From NCBI GenBank assembly GCA_023440705.1, contig JAEXRP010000003.1, positions 62,001 to 126,000 of the forward strand: 64,000 nucleotides of DNA. The letters are read 5' to 3'. The notes beneath the pieces are model-generated. The model saw only the letters and a program-made list of their open reading frames with translations, ran no database searches and had not been told where the DNA came from. The translations under genes and the position numbers were made by a program. Source of the stretch: Soonwooa sp023440705 (lineage in GTDB: Bacteria > Bacteroidota > Bacteroidia > Flavobacteriales > Weeksellaceae). This document shows positions 9,501 to 16,780 of the stretch, in pieces (within the stretch, counting starts at the first letter, position 1; each line of letters opens with the position of its first letter).

Positions 9501-9611
9501 CGAATTGTCGGCATTATTTCCCACGTCGAAGAACTGAAAGAGCGCATTCCAATGTCTTTAAGCATCGCGAAAGATGAGGAAAAAGGAAGTCTCATTCAAC
9601 TTAATTCATAA
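6585..9611 (+). CDS. sbcC: Exonuclease SbcCD, ATPase subunit SbcC
   Basis: 1008 residues with SMC/Rad50 layout: an N-terminal Walker A GAVGSGKS at 35-42, then two long Glu/Lys/Gln-rich coiled coils (roughly 180-480 and 520-850) meeting at a zinc hook C496-P-L-C499. The C-terminal ABC signature LSGGQ is at 913-917 and the Walker B FFFIDEGFG begins at 943. SbcC dimerises through the hook and tethers DNA ends for SbcD. There is no gap from sbcD (TAA followed directly by ATG). A strong terminator follows. Confidence 0.97.
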   Translation: MIPQKLTIEGLYSYQERQSIDFSNLTEAGLFGIFGAVGSGKSSILEAISFALYGETERLNARDKRAYNMMNLKSNRSYIEFDFINHENKLFRATREYKRNSKNFEDVKPASAVFYEFKNETWEALNHVNAEEIIGLNYSNFKRTIIIPQGQFKEFLDLGVKDRTQMMSEIFPKLREYDLQDKISILNKKNQTELDQLEGKLSGFETISEEHIATQKENLIQAKTAQENLKLEFEKVNSHYQQLKNLKSDFELLSKKETDFSESEKNKETIDAKENQLKLYQSTFRVFNDDLKERNRNQNLLKSTEEQLKLVDDNWKSLTNNSNQLQKSKEELQPKVDALPKQKVLEQDLELLFHIKTDESKLAKNAVSTIEGEKFVKEFKAKEEETSAKIQNQEQEISNLKSELISSATLIEVGEWFSKKQNLSDNLVKEKTNLEVNKKSIENLDEKLKKLDAEKLSTEISNLKEKKEKLQNQKNKLEVSRQLSHYSTELQNGKACPLCGSEHHPSIAVFENVSNDLKVLEEKLLALSGQLESLEQKTKEAERFQQEKNLVSQQGKLIQNSIETIEKQISDLEKTFIWKDFSKDNFDEFQKRKAENQNKELQLKTKEKELETSRTELDSIRKKLDKANQRFQEISNENLEFKTKIASNTALLKELNPNDYSEKAESEIQLQLENLKQENQNTETVWNHLNTEIQENQVKLSSENTKREQFQKQVLDLNSQLEKIQNQLNENLEKSDFVDLDAVLEVLNQNLDEQNIQQEIQNFKIQFETLKNSISELKEKLMDFSFDENQFLESENLFKTKESELAEANKLAIQITAEITRLEQEFKKKEDLLKEQAALSKRADNLKTMFNLFKGAGFVQYVSSIYLRQLCDHANVRFHRMTRNQLSLQLNDNNDFEIVDFLNEGRSRSVKTLSGGQAFQVSLSLALALAESVQSNAKAEKNFFFIDEGFGTQDVESVNIVFETLINLQKENRIVGIISHVEELKERIPMSLSIAKDEEKGSLIQLNS

Positions 9612-9613
9612 AA

Positions 9614-9650
9614 AAAGTCACTCCAAAAGGAGTGACTTTATATTTTTTTT
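9614..9650 (+). terminator. Rho-independent terminator after sbcC
   Basis: Perfect 11-bp stem (9614-9624 with 9629-9639) around an AAAA loop, followed by an eight-T run. The next 190 bp, to the FKBP gene, is AT-rich and shows nothing else. Confidence 0.9.
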
Positions 9651-9836
9651 TAACGCAAAGACAAACAAAGATTTAATGTAAAAAAACTTTTATTAAGTGA
9701 GACAAAGCCACTTCGTTTAATATAAGTAAAACAAAATTGTATTTCTTCAGAAGAGTTTTACGCCATTGTTTTTCTTTAAACTTCAAAGATTGAATAGCCT
9801 TATTTGTCTAACCTTGCATTTTAATGATTCACTAGA

Positions 9837-10337
9837 TTAGTGCGCTTCGTTTCCGTCAACACCGTGTGCATGACCGTGAGAAAGCTCCTCTTCAGTTGCA
9901 GGTCTTGTGTTAAAGATCTCAACATCAAAGCTCAAAGTTTTCCCAGCCATTGGGTGGTTAAGGTCAGCAACAACCGTTTCTGGAGTCACCTCAACAACGA
10001 TTGCGTTAAAGTTGTTACCTTGGTTGTCAGATAATGGCAACATCGCACCAACTGGCGGAATTCCACTTTCTTGGAACATATCGATTGGCAATTGCGCCAC
10101 TGCATCATCTTGTCTCTCACCGTAAGCCTCAGCTGGAGAAATCGTGAACGTTTTTTTGTCACCAACTGTAAGACCTTTAATTTCTTCTTCGAATTTTGGA
10201 ATCATCATCCCAACACCGTACAAAAATGTTAATGGATTTTCAGACGTTGTATTTTCTACAAAAAGTTTTTCTCCGTTAGCTTCGATCGTGTTCAGCGTGT
10301 AGCCTAAAGATACTACGTGGTTGTTGTCTATTGTCAT
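9837..10337 (-). CDS. FKBP-type peptidyl-prolyl isomerase, SlyD-like
   Basis: 166 residues. The two halves of the FKBP domain (start VVSLGYTLNTIEANGE, and C-terminal FDVEIFNTRPAT) flank an insert-in-flap chaperone domain (about 70-125, with AYGERQDDAVAQ), which is the SlyD layout. The C-terminus is short with a few His residues (GHAHGVDGNEAH) rather than the long Cys/His metal tail of E. coli SlyD, so nickel handling would be weak. It catalyses proline isomerisation and acts as a cytosolic folding chaperone. Monocistronic. Confidence 0.92.
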   Translation of the reverse strand: MTIDNNHVVSLGYTLNTIEANGEKLFVENTTSENPLTFLYGVGMMIPKFEEEIKGLTVGDKKTFTISPAEAYGERQDDAVAQLPIDMFQESGIPPVGAMLPLSDNQGNNFNAIVVEVTPETVVADLNHPMAGKTLSFDVEIFNTRPATEEELSHGHAHGVDGNEAH

Positions 10338-10439
10338 TTGTTTAGATATTTAAGGATTTCTCCTCGTTGTAATTATTTCAAATTTTATGTTTACAAAGAT
10401 AATCTTTTGAAATTATTTTCTTCAATAAACTTTCAATTT

Positions 10440-10575
10440 GGGCAATCCCCTCGCCTAAGCATTTCCCACAGCTCGGGTCGGGCTATCCGCTTGTAGTCCT
10501 CAGTCGGCGCTCGCTTCGCTCGCGCCTCCTTGCGGGCTACCGCTTCTATCCCTATTGCGACGGGATAATTAGAAA
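10440..10575. repeat. GC-rich interspersed repeat, copy A
   Basis: An abrupt GC-rich island in AT-rich surroundings. It contains CGGGTCGGGCTATCCGCTTG, a palindromic CGCTCGCTTCGCTCGCGC block at about 10508-10526, a small ATCCC...GGGAT hairpin, and ends in CGGGATAATTAGAAA. A second copy at 16540-16715 shares the CTCGC-CTCGCGCCTCC block and the CGGGATAATTAGAAA end in the same orientation. It resembles GC-rich intergenic repeats I know to be common in Flavobacteriia; function unknown. Not coding. Confidence 0.6.
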
Positions 10576-10630
10576 TTTTTCGCTCCGATTATTACCATTC
10601 GTCCCTTCAAGTAAAAACCTGAAAGATTCT

Positions 10631-10732
10631 GTATCGAGAAGTGTTTTCTAAAATAGCTCTCGACTCGGTTTATCTTGAGCTAGTCGAAAGGCTACGCTAC
10701 TCGAACTGACGTACTTTAGAAAATGAAGTTTA
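10631..10732. repeat. Palindromic intergenic repeat related to the 1006-1106 element
   Basis: Begins with GTATCGAGAAG (10631-10641), the exact reverse complement of 1061-1071. It continues with a hairpin (CTCGACT around 10659, AGTCGAAAG around 10682) and closing TTTTCTAAA/TTTAGAAAA arms at about 10644-10652 and 10715-10724. The 409-bp gap between the FKBP and YbhN-like genes holds this element and GC-rich copy A, and nothing coding. Confidence 0.5.
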
Positions 10733-10746
10733 CTTTATAAAAAAAA

Positions 10747-11751
10747 CTAAAACTTTCTCGCCTTCGCCAACATCGGTATCGAGATTAATCCCATCACCAA
10801 CATAATGCAAATCTGCAACGGCAACGAAATAAAAGAATAAATCAATCCTACTTCACCTCCAAGATTGCCGTCTTTCCCCATTGAGATGAATAATGCCATA
10901 AATCCAAACTTCATCGCCAAGTTAAATGCGCCAATACCGCCAGAAGCTGGGATAATCATTCCCAAAGTCCCAACCACCAAAATGAAAAAGCCGTCAGCAA
11001 ATCCAAAATCAGATGTTTCGGGAAGAGAAAAACAAACCAGATAAGCCGCAAAATAATAGCAAATCCAGATTAGAACTGTATAAAGAATAAATTTTGCCTT
11101 TTGTTTCATTCGGAAAATCGACATGAGTCCGTCGAGGATTCCGTCAATAAAACCAACTATTTTTCCAAGAACTGGTACATTAGTCAGTCTTTTTCTTACT
11201 GCAAAAAAGATAATGCCGCAAACCGCTAAAGCACCAAATATTAAAGCAATTTTGTTGGGATTAATGTTAACACCAGATTGTTTGTAAAATGATAAAATCG
11301 CATCGTATTTAAAAATCAAAGTCAAGCCCAAAAAAGCCAACATACAAACCAAATCGACAACACGTTCTAGAATAATCGTCCCAAAAGATTGGTCAACAGG
11401 CACTTTTTCGACGCCATATAAAGCTGTTGCTCTTGCAACCTCGCCACTTCTCGGGATGGTCAAATTCATCAAATAACCAAAAGAAATTGACCACAACGAA
11501 TTGCTATTCGATATCGAATGTCCCATTGGCTCCAACAAAAGATTCCAGCGCACGGCACGAAACCAATACGCGCCCAAACCAAAACAGGCTGCAAAAACTA
11601 CCCACAGATAATTGGCTTTCGACAAAGAAGCTTTTATCACTTCAAAGTCCAAACCCTTCAAAGCAAGCCACAAAAAAAAGCCTGCAAAAGCAAGCGATAC
11701 AGCAATGGTGATTGCCGTTTTTATAGGATTATTTTTTTTAGCTTCAGCCAT
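10747..11751 (-). CDS. YbhN/UPF0104 (LPG-synthase TM-like) membrane protein
   Basis: 334 residues with about eight hydrophobic segments and the family motifs WFRAVRWNLLL, TIPRSGEVARATALYGVEKVP and PASGGIGAFNLAMKFG, as in the membrane half of lysylphosphatidylglycerol synthases (LPG_synthase_TM, AglD/YbhN). These domains are flippase-like membrane modules; the soluble synthase half is absent here, so aminoacyl-lipid synthesis is not expected. The start lies 3 bp after the panD stop, so it is transcribed with panD. No functional link to pantothenate synthesis is evident. Confidence 0.82.
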   Translation of the reverse strand: MAEAKKNNPIKTAITIAVSLAFAGFFLWLALKGLDFEVIKASLSKANYLWVVFAACFGLGAYWFRAVRWNLLLEPMGHSISNSNSLWSISFGYLMNLTIPRSGEVARATALYGVEKVPVDQSFGTIILERVVDLVCMLAFLGLTLIFKYDAILSFYKQSGVNINPNKIALIFGALAVCGIIFFAVRKRLTNVPVLGKIVGFIDGILDGLMSIFRMKQKAKFILYTVLIWICYYFAAYLVCFSLPETSDFGFADGFFILVVGTLGMIIPASGGIGAFNLAMKFGFMALFISMGKDGNLGGEVGLIYSFISLPLQICIMLVMGLISIPMLAKARKF

Positions 11752-11754
11752 TCA

Positions 11755-12105
11755 TTAGGTTAAAAGGTTGGTATCTTCGTTCGGGAAAACGATTTTTGGC
11801 TGGAAAGTTTTAGCTTCCTCAGGTGACATCTGTGCGTACGCAATAATGATTACAGTATCTCCTTTGTGCACTTTTCTTGCCGCTGGGCCATTAAGACAGA
11901 TTTCTCCAGAACCACGAGTTCCTTTAATAACATAAGTGTCAAAACGTTCGCCATTATTAACATTAACAATATAGACACGCTCACCAACGATAAGGCCAGC
12001 TGCGTCGATAAGATCTTCGTCTATGGTAATGCTCCCGATGTAGTTAAGGTCAGACTCTGTGACTTTAACTCTGTGTATTTTGGATTTGAATACTTCTATT
12101 AACAT
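11755..12105 (-). CDS. panD: Aspartate 1-decarboxylase
   Basis: 116 residues, the normal PanD length. It has the self-cleavage site Gly24-Ser25 (NYIGSIT), which generates the pyruvoyl cofactor, preceded by KIHRVKVTESDLNY and followed by the NNGERFDTYVI and NGPAARKVHKGD segments. It makes beta-alanine from aspartate for pantothenate/CoA synthesis in the cytoplasm. The N-terminus aligns with PanD proteins in general, so the ATG at 12105 is right. Its promoter lies so close that the mRNA is probably leaderless. First gene of a two-gene unit with the YbhN-like gene. Confidence 0.96.
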   Translation of the reverse strand: MLIEVFKSKIHRVKVTESDLNYIGSITIDEDLIDAAGLIVGERVYIVNVNNGERFDTYVIKGTRGSGEICLNGPAARKVHKGDTVIIIAYAQMSPEEAKTFQPKIVFPNEDTNLLT

Positions 12106-12109
12106 GTTG

Positions 12110-12138
12110 CAAATTTACTATAAATAAGTATTTTTCAA
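12110..12138 (-). promoter_or_regulatory. panD promoter, probably leaderless
   Basis: On the minus strand: TTG (12138-12136), an 18-bp spacer, then TAAATTTG (12117-12110), matching the Bacteroidota -33/-7 consensus. With the usual distance the transcript would begin within about 1-3 nt of the panD ATG at 12105. Confidence 0.7.
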
Positions 12139-12378
12139 TAAAAACTAAGCTTAAATTATTCGTATTAGTACAATTAACTTAACAAAAGTTTAATATTAAA
12201 ATTCAGGAATCAACAATTTGCAATTGTAAAAGATAAATATTGCTAATATCCTTATACAATGGCAATAACAACATTACAACATTTAAAAAAAGCCCTTAAT
12301 TTGGCAAATAATCAAATTATGAATTTTATAGCATAATGAAAAAAACACTATATTTTTCTCTAAAAAACATAAAAAGAC

Positions 12379-12408
12379 TTGTGTGAAATGAAAAATGTTC
12401 TATATTTG
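12379..12408 (+). promoter_or_regulatory. Promoter of the HU gene
   Basis: TTG at 12379-12381, a 19-bp spacer, and TATATTTG at 12401-12408 followed by C: a textbook Bacteroidota sigma-ABfr promoter, giving a leader of about 29 nt. The rest of the 335-bp panD/HU gap is AT-rich and shows no gene. Confidence 0.8.
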
Positions 12409-12440
12409 CTATAACAACATAACTTTAATTAAATACAATT

Positions 12441-12731
12441 ATGAACAAATCTGAATTAATCGATGCAATCGCAAAGGATGCAGAAATCACAAAAGTAGCT
12501 GCAAAGAAAGCTTTAGAATCTTTCATCAGCAACGTTACAACAACTTTAAAAAAGAAAGAAGGTAAAGTTTCTTTAGTAGGATTCGGGACTTTCTCAGTAT
12601 CTGAAAGAGCTGCTAGACAAGGTATCAATCCTGCAACTAAAAAACCAATCAAAATTGCTGCTAAGAAAGTTGCAAAGTTCAAAGCTGGAGCTGATCTAGC
12701 AACTGCTGTAGCTGGAGCTAAAAAGAAGTAA
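12441..12731 (+). CDS. HU-family DNA-binding protein
   Basis: 96 residues, very Lys/Ala-rich. It has the N-terminal helical dimer part (MNKSELIDAIAKDAEITKVA) and the conserved VGFGTFSVSERAARQGINPAT beta-arm region, ending in an AAKKVAKFKAG tail. HU dimers bend and compact DNA in the nucleoid. A strong promoter and a strong terminator frame it as a single-gene, highly expressed unit. HU-alpha versus HU-beta naming does not apply. Confidence 0.95.
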   Translation: MNKSELIDAIAKDAEITKVAAKKALESFISNVTTTLKKKEGKVSLVGFGTFSVSERAARQGINPATKKPIKIAAKKVAKFKAGADLATAVAGAKKK

Positions 12732-12755
12732 TTCTTGATTCTTATACAGAATAAA

Positions 12756-12793
12756 TCAAGGCTTCCCAATGGGAAGCCTTGATTGTTTTATTT
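12756..12793. terminator. Bidirectional terminator between HU and the acetyltransferase gene
   Basis: Stem 12756-12768 with 12772-12784 (13 perfect pairs, GGCTTCCC core) and a three-base loop, with a T-rich tail on the plus strand and an A-rich left flank that serves the convergent gene. Confidence 0.88.
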
Positions 12794-12804
12794 TGTTAGA
12801 TAGT

Positions 12805-13404
12805 TTAGTCTTGTCGGTATTTAATAATTCTAGCTGGATTACCAACCACTACAGCATTATCAGGAATATCTTTTATCACAACACTTCCTGCACCGATCAT
12901 ACAGTTTTTTCCAATTTTGACACCTTGTATAACACAGGCTCCTATGCCAATTTGTGTTAACTCTCCCACTTCAACATTGCCTGCTAAGGAAGCATTTGGA
13001 GAAATATGAACAAAGTCTTCTAATATACAATCATGATCTACCGCTGCATTCGTATTAATGATACAATGCTTTCCAATTTTGGAACAAGAATTAATACTTA
13101 CCCCAGCCATCACAACGCTTCCAGCGCCAAGCTCTGCTCTTTTTGAAATCTGCGCGCTTGGATGTATTAAAGTTTTAAAATGATATTCTGAAAGTTGATC
13201 TGCAATTTTTTTTCTTGTTAGATTATTGCCAAGAGACAGTGTTACTTCGACATCCAAAGGAATATTATGAATTATTGGATAGTCTAGTAACTCATGCTTT
13301 GTTTGATCACCATCAATAAAGGCTTCAACAGGAATCTTCAATGCTTCTGCTATTTCTAAAACGACTTTACCGTGGCCGCTAGCTCCGTACAAATATAAAC
13401 TCAT
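12805..13404 (-). CDS. NeuD/PglD-family sugar O/N-acetyltransferase
   Basis: 199 residues. An N-terminal Rossmann-like nucleotide-sugar part (YLYGASGHGKVVLEIAEAL) is followed by a left-handed beta-helix of hexapeptide repeats from about residue 90. The sequence NTNAAVDHDC carries the histidine that acts as base in PglD, and the C-terminus GNPARIIK is typical. Such enzymes acetylate UDP-4-amino sugars (bacillosamine pathway) or sialic acids with acetyl-CoA. The adjacent phosphoglycosyl transferase suggests a PglD-like role. The aminotransferase and dehydratase needed to make the amino sugar are not in this window. Confidence 0.85.
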   Translation of the reverse strand: MSLYLYGASGHGKVVLEIAEALKIPVEAFIDGDQTKHELLDYPIIHNIPLDVEVTLSLGNNLTRKKIADQLSEYHFKTLIHPSAQISKRAELGAGSVVMAGVSINSCSKIGKHCIINTNAAVDHDCILEDFVHISPNASLAGNVEVGELTQIGIGACVIQGVKIGKNCMIGAGSVVIKDIPDNAVVVGNPARIIKYRQD

Positions 13405-13410
13405 TTGATA

Positions 13411-14016
13411 TTAGTTTTTTCCATTAAAAGGTTCGATACTTACTTGACCTTCTTGTGAGATACCTTCTCGTATCAAAACTTTTTTTATGGTTAGAAAAAA
13501 AATTTTACAGTCTAACAAAAAGTTAATATTATCGACATATTCAACATCAAGCTCTAACTTTCTTGTCCATGATATGGCATTACGACCATTAACCTGTGCC
13601 CAGCCCGTTATGCCAGGTTTTATCTCGTGGCGACGTTTTTGTGTTAGGCTATACATCTCCAGATATTCGGGAAGAAGAGGTCTTGGACCAATGAGACTCA
13701 TATCAGCTTTGATGACATTAATAAGTTGAGGAATCTCATCCAAAGAGGTTTTGCGTACAATAGCGCCTATTTTTGTTAAACGTTTTTTATCAGGTAAAAG
13801 TTGTCCATTGGCATCAGTTTTATCATTCATGGTTTTGAATTTGATGATTTTGAAAATCTTCTCATTCTTGCCCGGACGTTTTTGAAAAAAGAAAGGCTTG
13901 CCTTGGTTAGCAAAATATAACCCAATTGTCACCAACAAAAATATTGGCAACAGTAGAATGAAGCCAATACTCGCCAAGACGAGGTCTAAAATTCTTTTTA
14001 GGAAGTTCTTGTACAA
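13411..14016 (-). CDS. Monotopic phosphoglycosyl transferase, PglC-like
   Basis: 201 residues, the small PglC size. It has an N-terminal re-entrant membrane helix (LDLVLASIGFILLLPIFLL), the catalytic Asp-Glu pair in TSLDEIPQ, the SLIGPRPLLPEY motif and the GITGWAQVNGRN motif. It transfers a sugar-1-phosphate from a UDP-sugar to undecaprenyl phosphate, the first membrane step of a glycan. The start codon appears to be TTG (14016-14014), which puts YKNFLKRILD at the usual N-terminus; there is no upstream in-frame ATG. It lies 6 bp before the acetyltransferase. Confidence 0.9.
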   Translation of the reverse strand: MYKNFLKRILDLVLASIGFILLLPIFLLVTIGLYFANQGKPFFFQKRPGKNEKIFKIIKFKTMNDKTDANGQLLPDKKRLTKIGAIVRKTSLDEIPQLINVIKADMSLIGPRPLLPEYLEMYSLTQKRRHEIKPGITGWAQVNGRNAISWTRKLELDVEYVDNINFLLDCKIFFLTIKKVLIREGISQEGQVSIEPFNGKN

Positions 14017-14095
14017 TTTTTTTTGTTTAATTTCTAGTTTTTTGTTTTAGCCAAAACGCCGAATTTTTAATTCCGAATTTATAACTCATAATTCC

Positions 14096-15259
14096 TTAAC
14101 TTCTAGCTCCGAGTAAAGATTTATATTCTGCTAAAAGTGCGTCCCAAACGACTTGCTGTTGATAGCGATCAACAATCATTGGACGGGCATTGGTTTTTAA
14201 ACTACTTAATAAAGCTTGATCATTTAGCAGTTTTTGCATGGCTTCTGTTAGCGCTTTTTCATTTTTAACGGGGATAATTAATCCATTTCTATTTTCAATA
14301 ATAATTTCGTTACAACCGTTGATGTTGCTAACTATAGAGGCCAAACCCATGGCACCAGCTTGCATCACAACATTCGGGAAACCTTCTCTATAACTCGGAA
14401 AAGTTAAAATATCAGCTATCGCCAAATACGGTCGAACATCGGATTGCCAGCCGACATTAATAATGTTAGAATTTGACTTTATCTTTTCCAAAGTTGACGT
14501 TTGCAAAGGATCAAGCTCATCCTCAAATGTGCCCACTAATATTAGTTTTGATTTGGTATTATCTTTCTCAATCTCTTCAAAAGCTTCAATAAGTTCATTA
14601 AGACCTTTATCGCCCACTAATCGTCCTACAAAAATAAAAACTTTGTCATCATCTTCAATCTTAAGGCTCTTTTTTAAGACAAATAAATCATTTTGATTGA
14701 GATTATCTTTATCAAAATAAGTCGTATCGATGCCATTAGAGGATCCATTAGCAATAACTTTCAACTTCGAGCTTGTTGTTAATTTATTTTCTAAAATAAA
14801 TTCGGATAAACCTTTTGAGTTGGGATAGACATGCGTTGCAGCAGCATAGGTCAACTGCTCAACCAACATCAAAATCTTACGCTTTAGACCTTGCGCTTCC
14901 ATCAGTGGTAGTCCCGCTACGGTGTGCAATCGATTGGGAACACCTGCCAACTTTGCAGCCAACATGCTGACCAGTCCAGCCTTAGGTGTATGAGAATGAA
15001 TAATATCAGGTCGCTCTGATTTTAGAAATCGGTACATTTTCCATAAAGCCTTAAGGTCTTGTACAGGTGTAATCTGACGCGTCATTTCGACAGGATAGGT
15101 TTTAACGCCAAGCTTCTTACCGACCTCAACTAGTGCCGTTGCATCTGCTGACACTGCTGTTAGGTCGAAGTGTTGGTCCATGAAGCTAAGTTGCTTACCC
15201 AGTAGCTTTTCTAAAGAAATAGGGACAGTTGTTACCCTTATAAGTTTTGGCTTTAACAT
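14096..15259 (-). CDS. Glycosyltransferase family 4, PglA-like
   Basis: 387 residues with GT-B fold features: an N-terminal Rossmann half with RPDIIHSHTPKAG (typical of GT4 enzymes acting after PglC), the donor-binding FVGRLVGDKGLNEL segment, and the C-terminal SYREGFPNVVMQAGAMG motif with the EX7-type position shifted. It probably adds the second sugar (often GalNAc) to the undecaprenyl-linked sugar made by the adjacent PglC-like enzyme. It is first in the minus-strand trio, 79 bp upstream of the transferase gene; that gap is AT-rich. Confidence 0.85.
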   Translation of the reverse strand: MLKPKLIRVTTVPISLEKLLGKQLSFMDQHFDLTAVSADATALVEVGKKLGVKTYPVEMTRQITPVQDLKALWKMYRFLKSERPDIIHSHTPKAGLVSMLAAKLAGVPNRLHTVAGLPLMEAQGLKRKILMLVEQLTYAAATHVYPNSKGLSEFILENKLTTSSKLKVIANGSSNGIDTTYFDKDNLNQNDLFVLKKSLKIEDDDKVFIFVGRLVGDKGLNELIEAFEEIEKDNTKSKLILVGTFEDELDPLQTSTLEKIKSNSNIINVGWQSDVRPYLAIADILTFPSYREGFPNVVMQAGAMGLASIVSNINGCNEIIIENRNGLIIPVKNEKALTEAMQKLLNDQALLSSLKTNARPMIVDRYQQQVVWDALLAEYKSLLGARS

Positions 15260-15385
15260 GCTTTATAAAAACGGCTTAAAGGTATTATTTTTTTAAAAGA
15301 AGTTTAAAATGATTTTGGATTTTTCACAACTTAATTCATTACAATTATATGAAAAGCTTATCTTCGTAACTCAAAACAACAATCT

Positions 15386-15931
15386 ATGAAAAAGCTAATC
15401 TTTGTATTATCAGCCTCTTTACTACTGCAATCATGTATAGTCTCAACAGCAACCAAAGCCGTGACGGGTGTAGCTAAATTGGGTTACAAAACAGTAAAAG
15501 GAACTGTAAACGCTGCCAGTTGGGCGGTTAGCAAAGCGGCAGGAAAAATAGACGAGGATCGTGTAGATGGCACTTGGAAGGTTGTGGGGGTGTACAAAGG
15601 TTCTTATGAACAGTTTCAGCAAGATCAAAACCGAGAAAGCACTTTCGAAAGCGAATGTGGCGATGCTTACGACCAAATTATTTTTAAATCTAATAAATCC
15701 AAATTCAAACCTGTGCATTGCAGCGGACAAGATGAGGATTGGATAAAATATGATTTCGAATTCGGAAAAAACCCTATCACAAAAGAGAAGGAAAATTACA
15801 TCGAATATAACTCTAACAACTACATTACGATAATTGATGTTAACAACAAAACGATGGTGCTAGAAGGTAACTTAATGCCAAAACTATCTTTTTCTGGTGC
15901 GCGATTGTATCTTTTAGAAAAGGTGAAGTAA
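15386..15931 (+). CDS. Hypothetical lipoprotein
   Basis: 181 residues. The signal peptide ends in a lipobox LLLQSC with the lipidated Cys at 17. The start of the mature part (TATKAVTGVAKLGYKTVKG...AAGK) looks amphipathic and Ala/Lys-rich. The remainder, from GTWKVVGVYKGSY, resembles the lipocalin-like 'GTW' opening of many Bacteroidota lipoproteins. Function unknown. Monocistronic; its stop and the convergent recX stop are 26 bp apart without a clear hairpin. Confidence 0.65.
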   Translation: MKKLIFVLSASLLLQSCIVSTATKAVTGVAKLGYKTVKGTVNAASWAVSKAAGKIDEDRVDGTWKVVGVYKGSYEQFQQDQNRESTFESECGDAYDQIIFKSNKSKFKPVHCSGQDEDWIKYDFEFGKNPITKEKENYIEYNSNNYITIIDVNNKTMVLEGNLMPKLSFSGARLYLLEKVK

Positions 15932-15957
15932 AGCTTAATGTTATATAAATTAAATCT

Positions 15958-16428
15958 TCAGTACTCCATTAATCCAAAAGCATCCAAAATGCAATCATAT
16001 TCATAACCTTTGGACAGCAAAAACTTGATAATTTTGTTTTTCTTTTTAAAAGCATTTGGCTCGTTGATGCTATCAGATTGCTTTTCAATAAACAAAATGA
16101 TTTGCTTTTGATAGTCACTATCATCAATCTCGTCCCAGCAGCGTCCCATTAACTTATCGCTTATTTGTTTTTGTTTGAGATTAAGTTTTATTTTGTTCCG
16201 TCCCCAGTGTTTAATGTAAAATTTTCCGCGAATATAACTTCTAACAAAACGCTCTTCATCCAGATATTTTTCTTGAATCAGGTATAATAAAATCTCCTCT
16301 TTAGCTTCTGGAATCAAAAGAAACTCGCGCATTTTTTGTTCAACCTCATAATGACAACGGTCTTGGTACACACAGTAGTTGAGCATTTTAATTTTAATTT
16401 CGTCAAAAGTAAAAGATTTCTTTTCCAT
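15958..16428 (-). CDS. recX: Regulatory protein RecX
   Basis: 156 residues from the ATG at 16428. RecX three-helix repeats are visible: LNYCVYQDRCHYEVEQKMREF, then LIQEKYLDEERFVRSYIRGKFYIKHWGRNKI, the family's best conserved part. RecX binds RecA filaments and limits recombination. A longer frame would begin at a TTG at 16452, but a -7 box (TATATTTG, 16469-16462, minus strand) places the transcript start just before that TTG, so the ATG is preferred. recA is not in the window. Confidence 0.88.
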   Translation of the reverse strand: MEKKSFTFDEIKIKMLNYCVYQDRCHYEVEQKMREFLLIPEAKEEILLYLIQEKYLDEERFVRSYIRGKFYIKHWGRNKIKLNLKQKQISDKLMGRCWDEIDDSDYQKQIILFIEKQSDSINEPNAFKKKNKIIKFLLSKGYEYDCILDAFGLMEY

Positions 16429-16461
16429 TACAACTAATGATTTTCCTTTCAAAAATCAGCA

Positions 16462-16469
16462 CAAATATA
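16462..16469 (-). promoter_or_regulatory. -7 box upstream of recX
   Basis: TATATTTG on the minus strand, 34 nt from the ATG. No good -33 TTG is seen at the expected distance. Confidence 0.45.
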
Positions 16470-16539
16470 CTTTAAAAGAAAAATTCTATTAACATAAGGC
16501 TTAACTTTTAGTCAGTTTTCGATGTGTCGTTTTATTTTT

Positions 16540-16715
16540 GGCGTGCCACATGACGGCTCGTTCGGACGCTCGCTGCACTCGCGCCTCCCTCGCCGCCAGT
16601 GTCGGTCTGCGCGCAGTCGCTGTGATGCTCGGACGGCTCCGCTGCGCTCCGCCGCCTCACATCACGAGCTCCAACAATGCGCTTCGTCCTCACGCAGAGT
16701 CGGGATAATTAGAAA
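16540..16715. repeat. GC-rich interspersed repeat, copy B
   Basis: A strongly GC-rich block ending in the same CGGGATAATTAGAAA as copy A, with the related CGCTCGCTGCACTCGCGCCTCC block. It is longer than copy A and contains extra GGACGGCTCCGCTGCGCTCC and CGCGCAGTCGC segments that can pair internally. It fills most of the recX/phosphodiesterase gap; the remaining bases hold the -7 boxes of both genes. Confidence 0.6.
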
Positions 16716-16780
16716 AATTGACCATTATTTAACTCAGATTTCAAAAATCAAAACTACATTTGTTCTCTATTTCAATAACA

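Noticed and set aside
12259..12336. 25-codon ATG frame in the panD/HU gap
   Set aside because: Too short, no coupling, no ribosome-binding signal and no family.
10440..16715. CRISPR array or phage attachment sites from the GC-rich repeats
   Set aside because: Only two copies 6 kb apart, not evenly spaced, no cas genes, no integrase and no phage genes.
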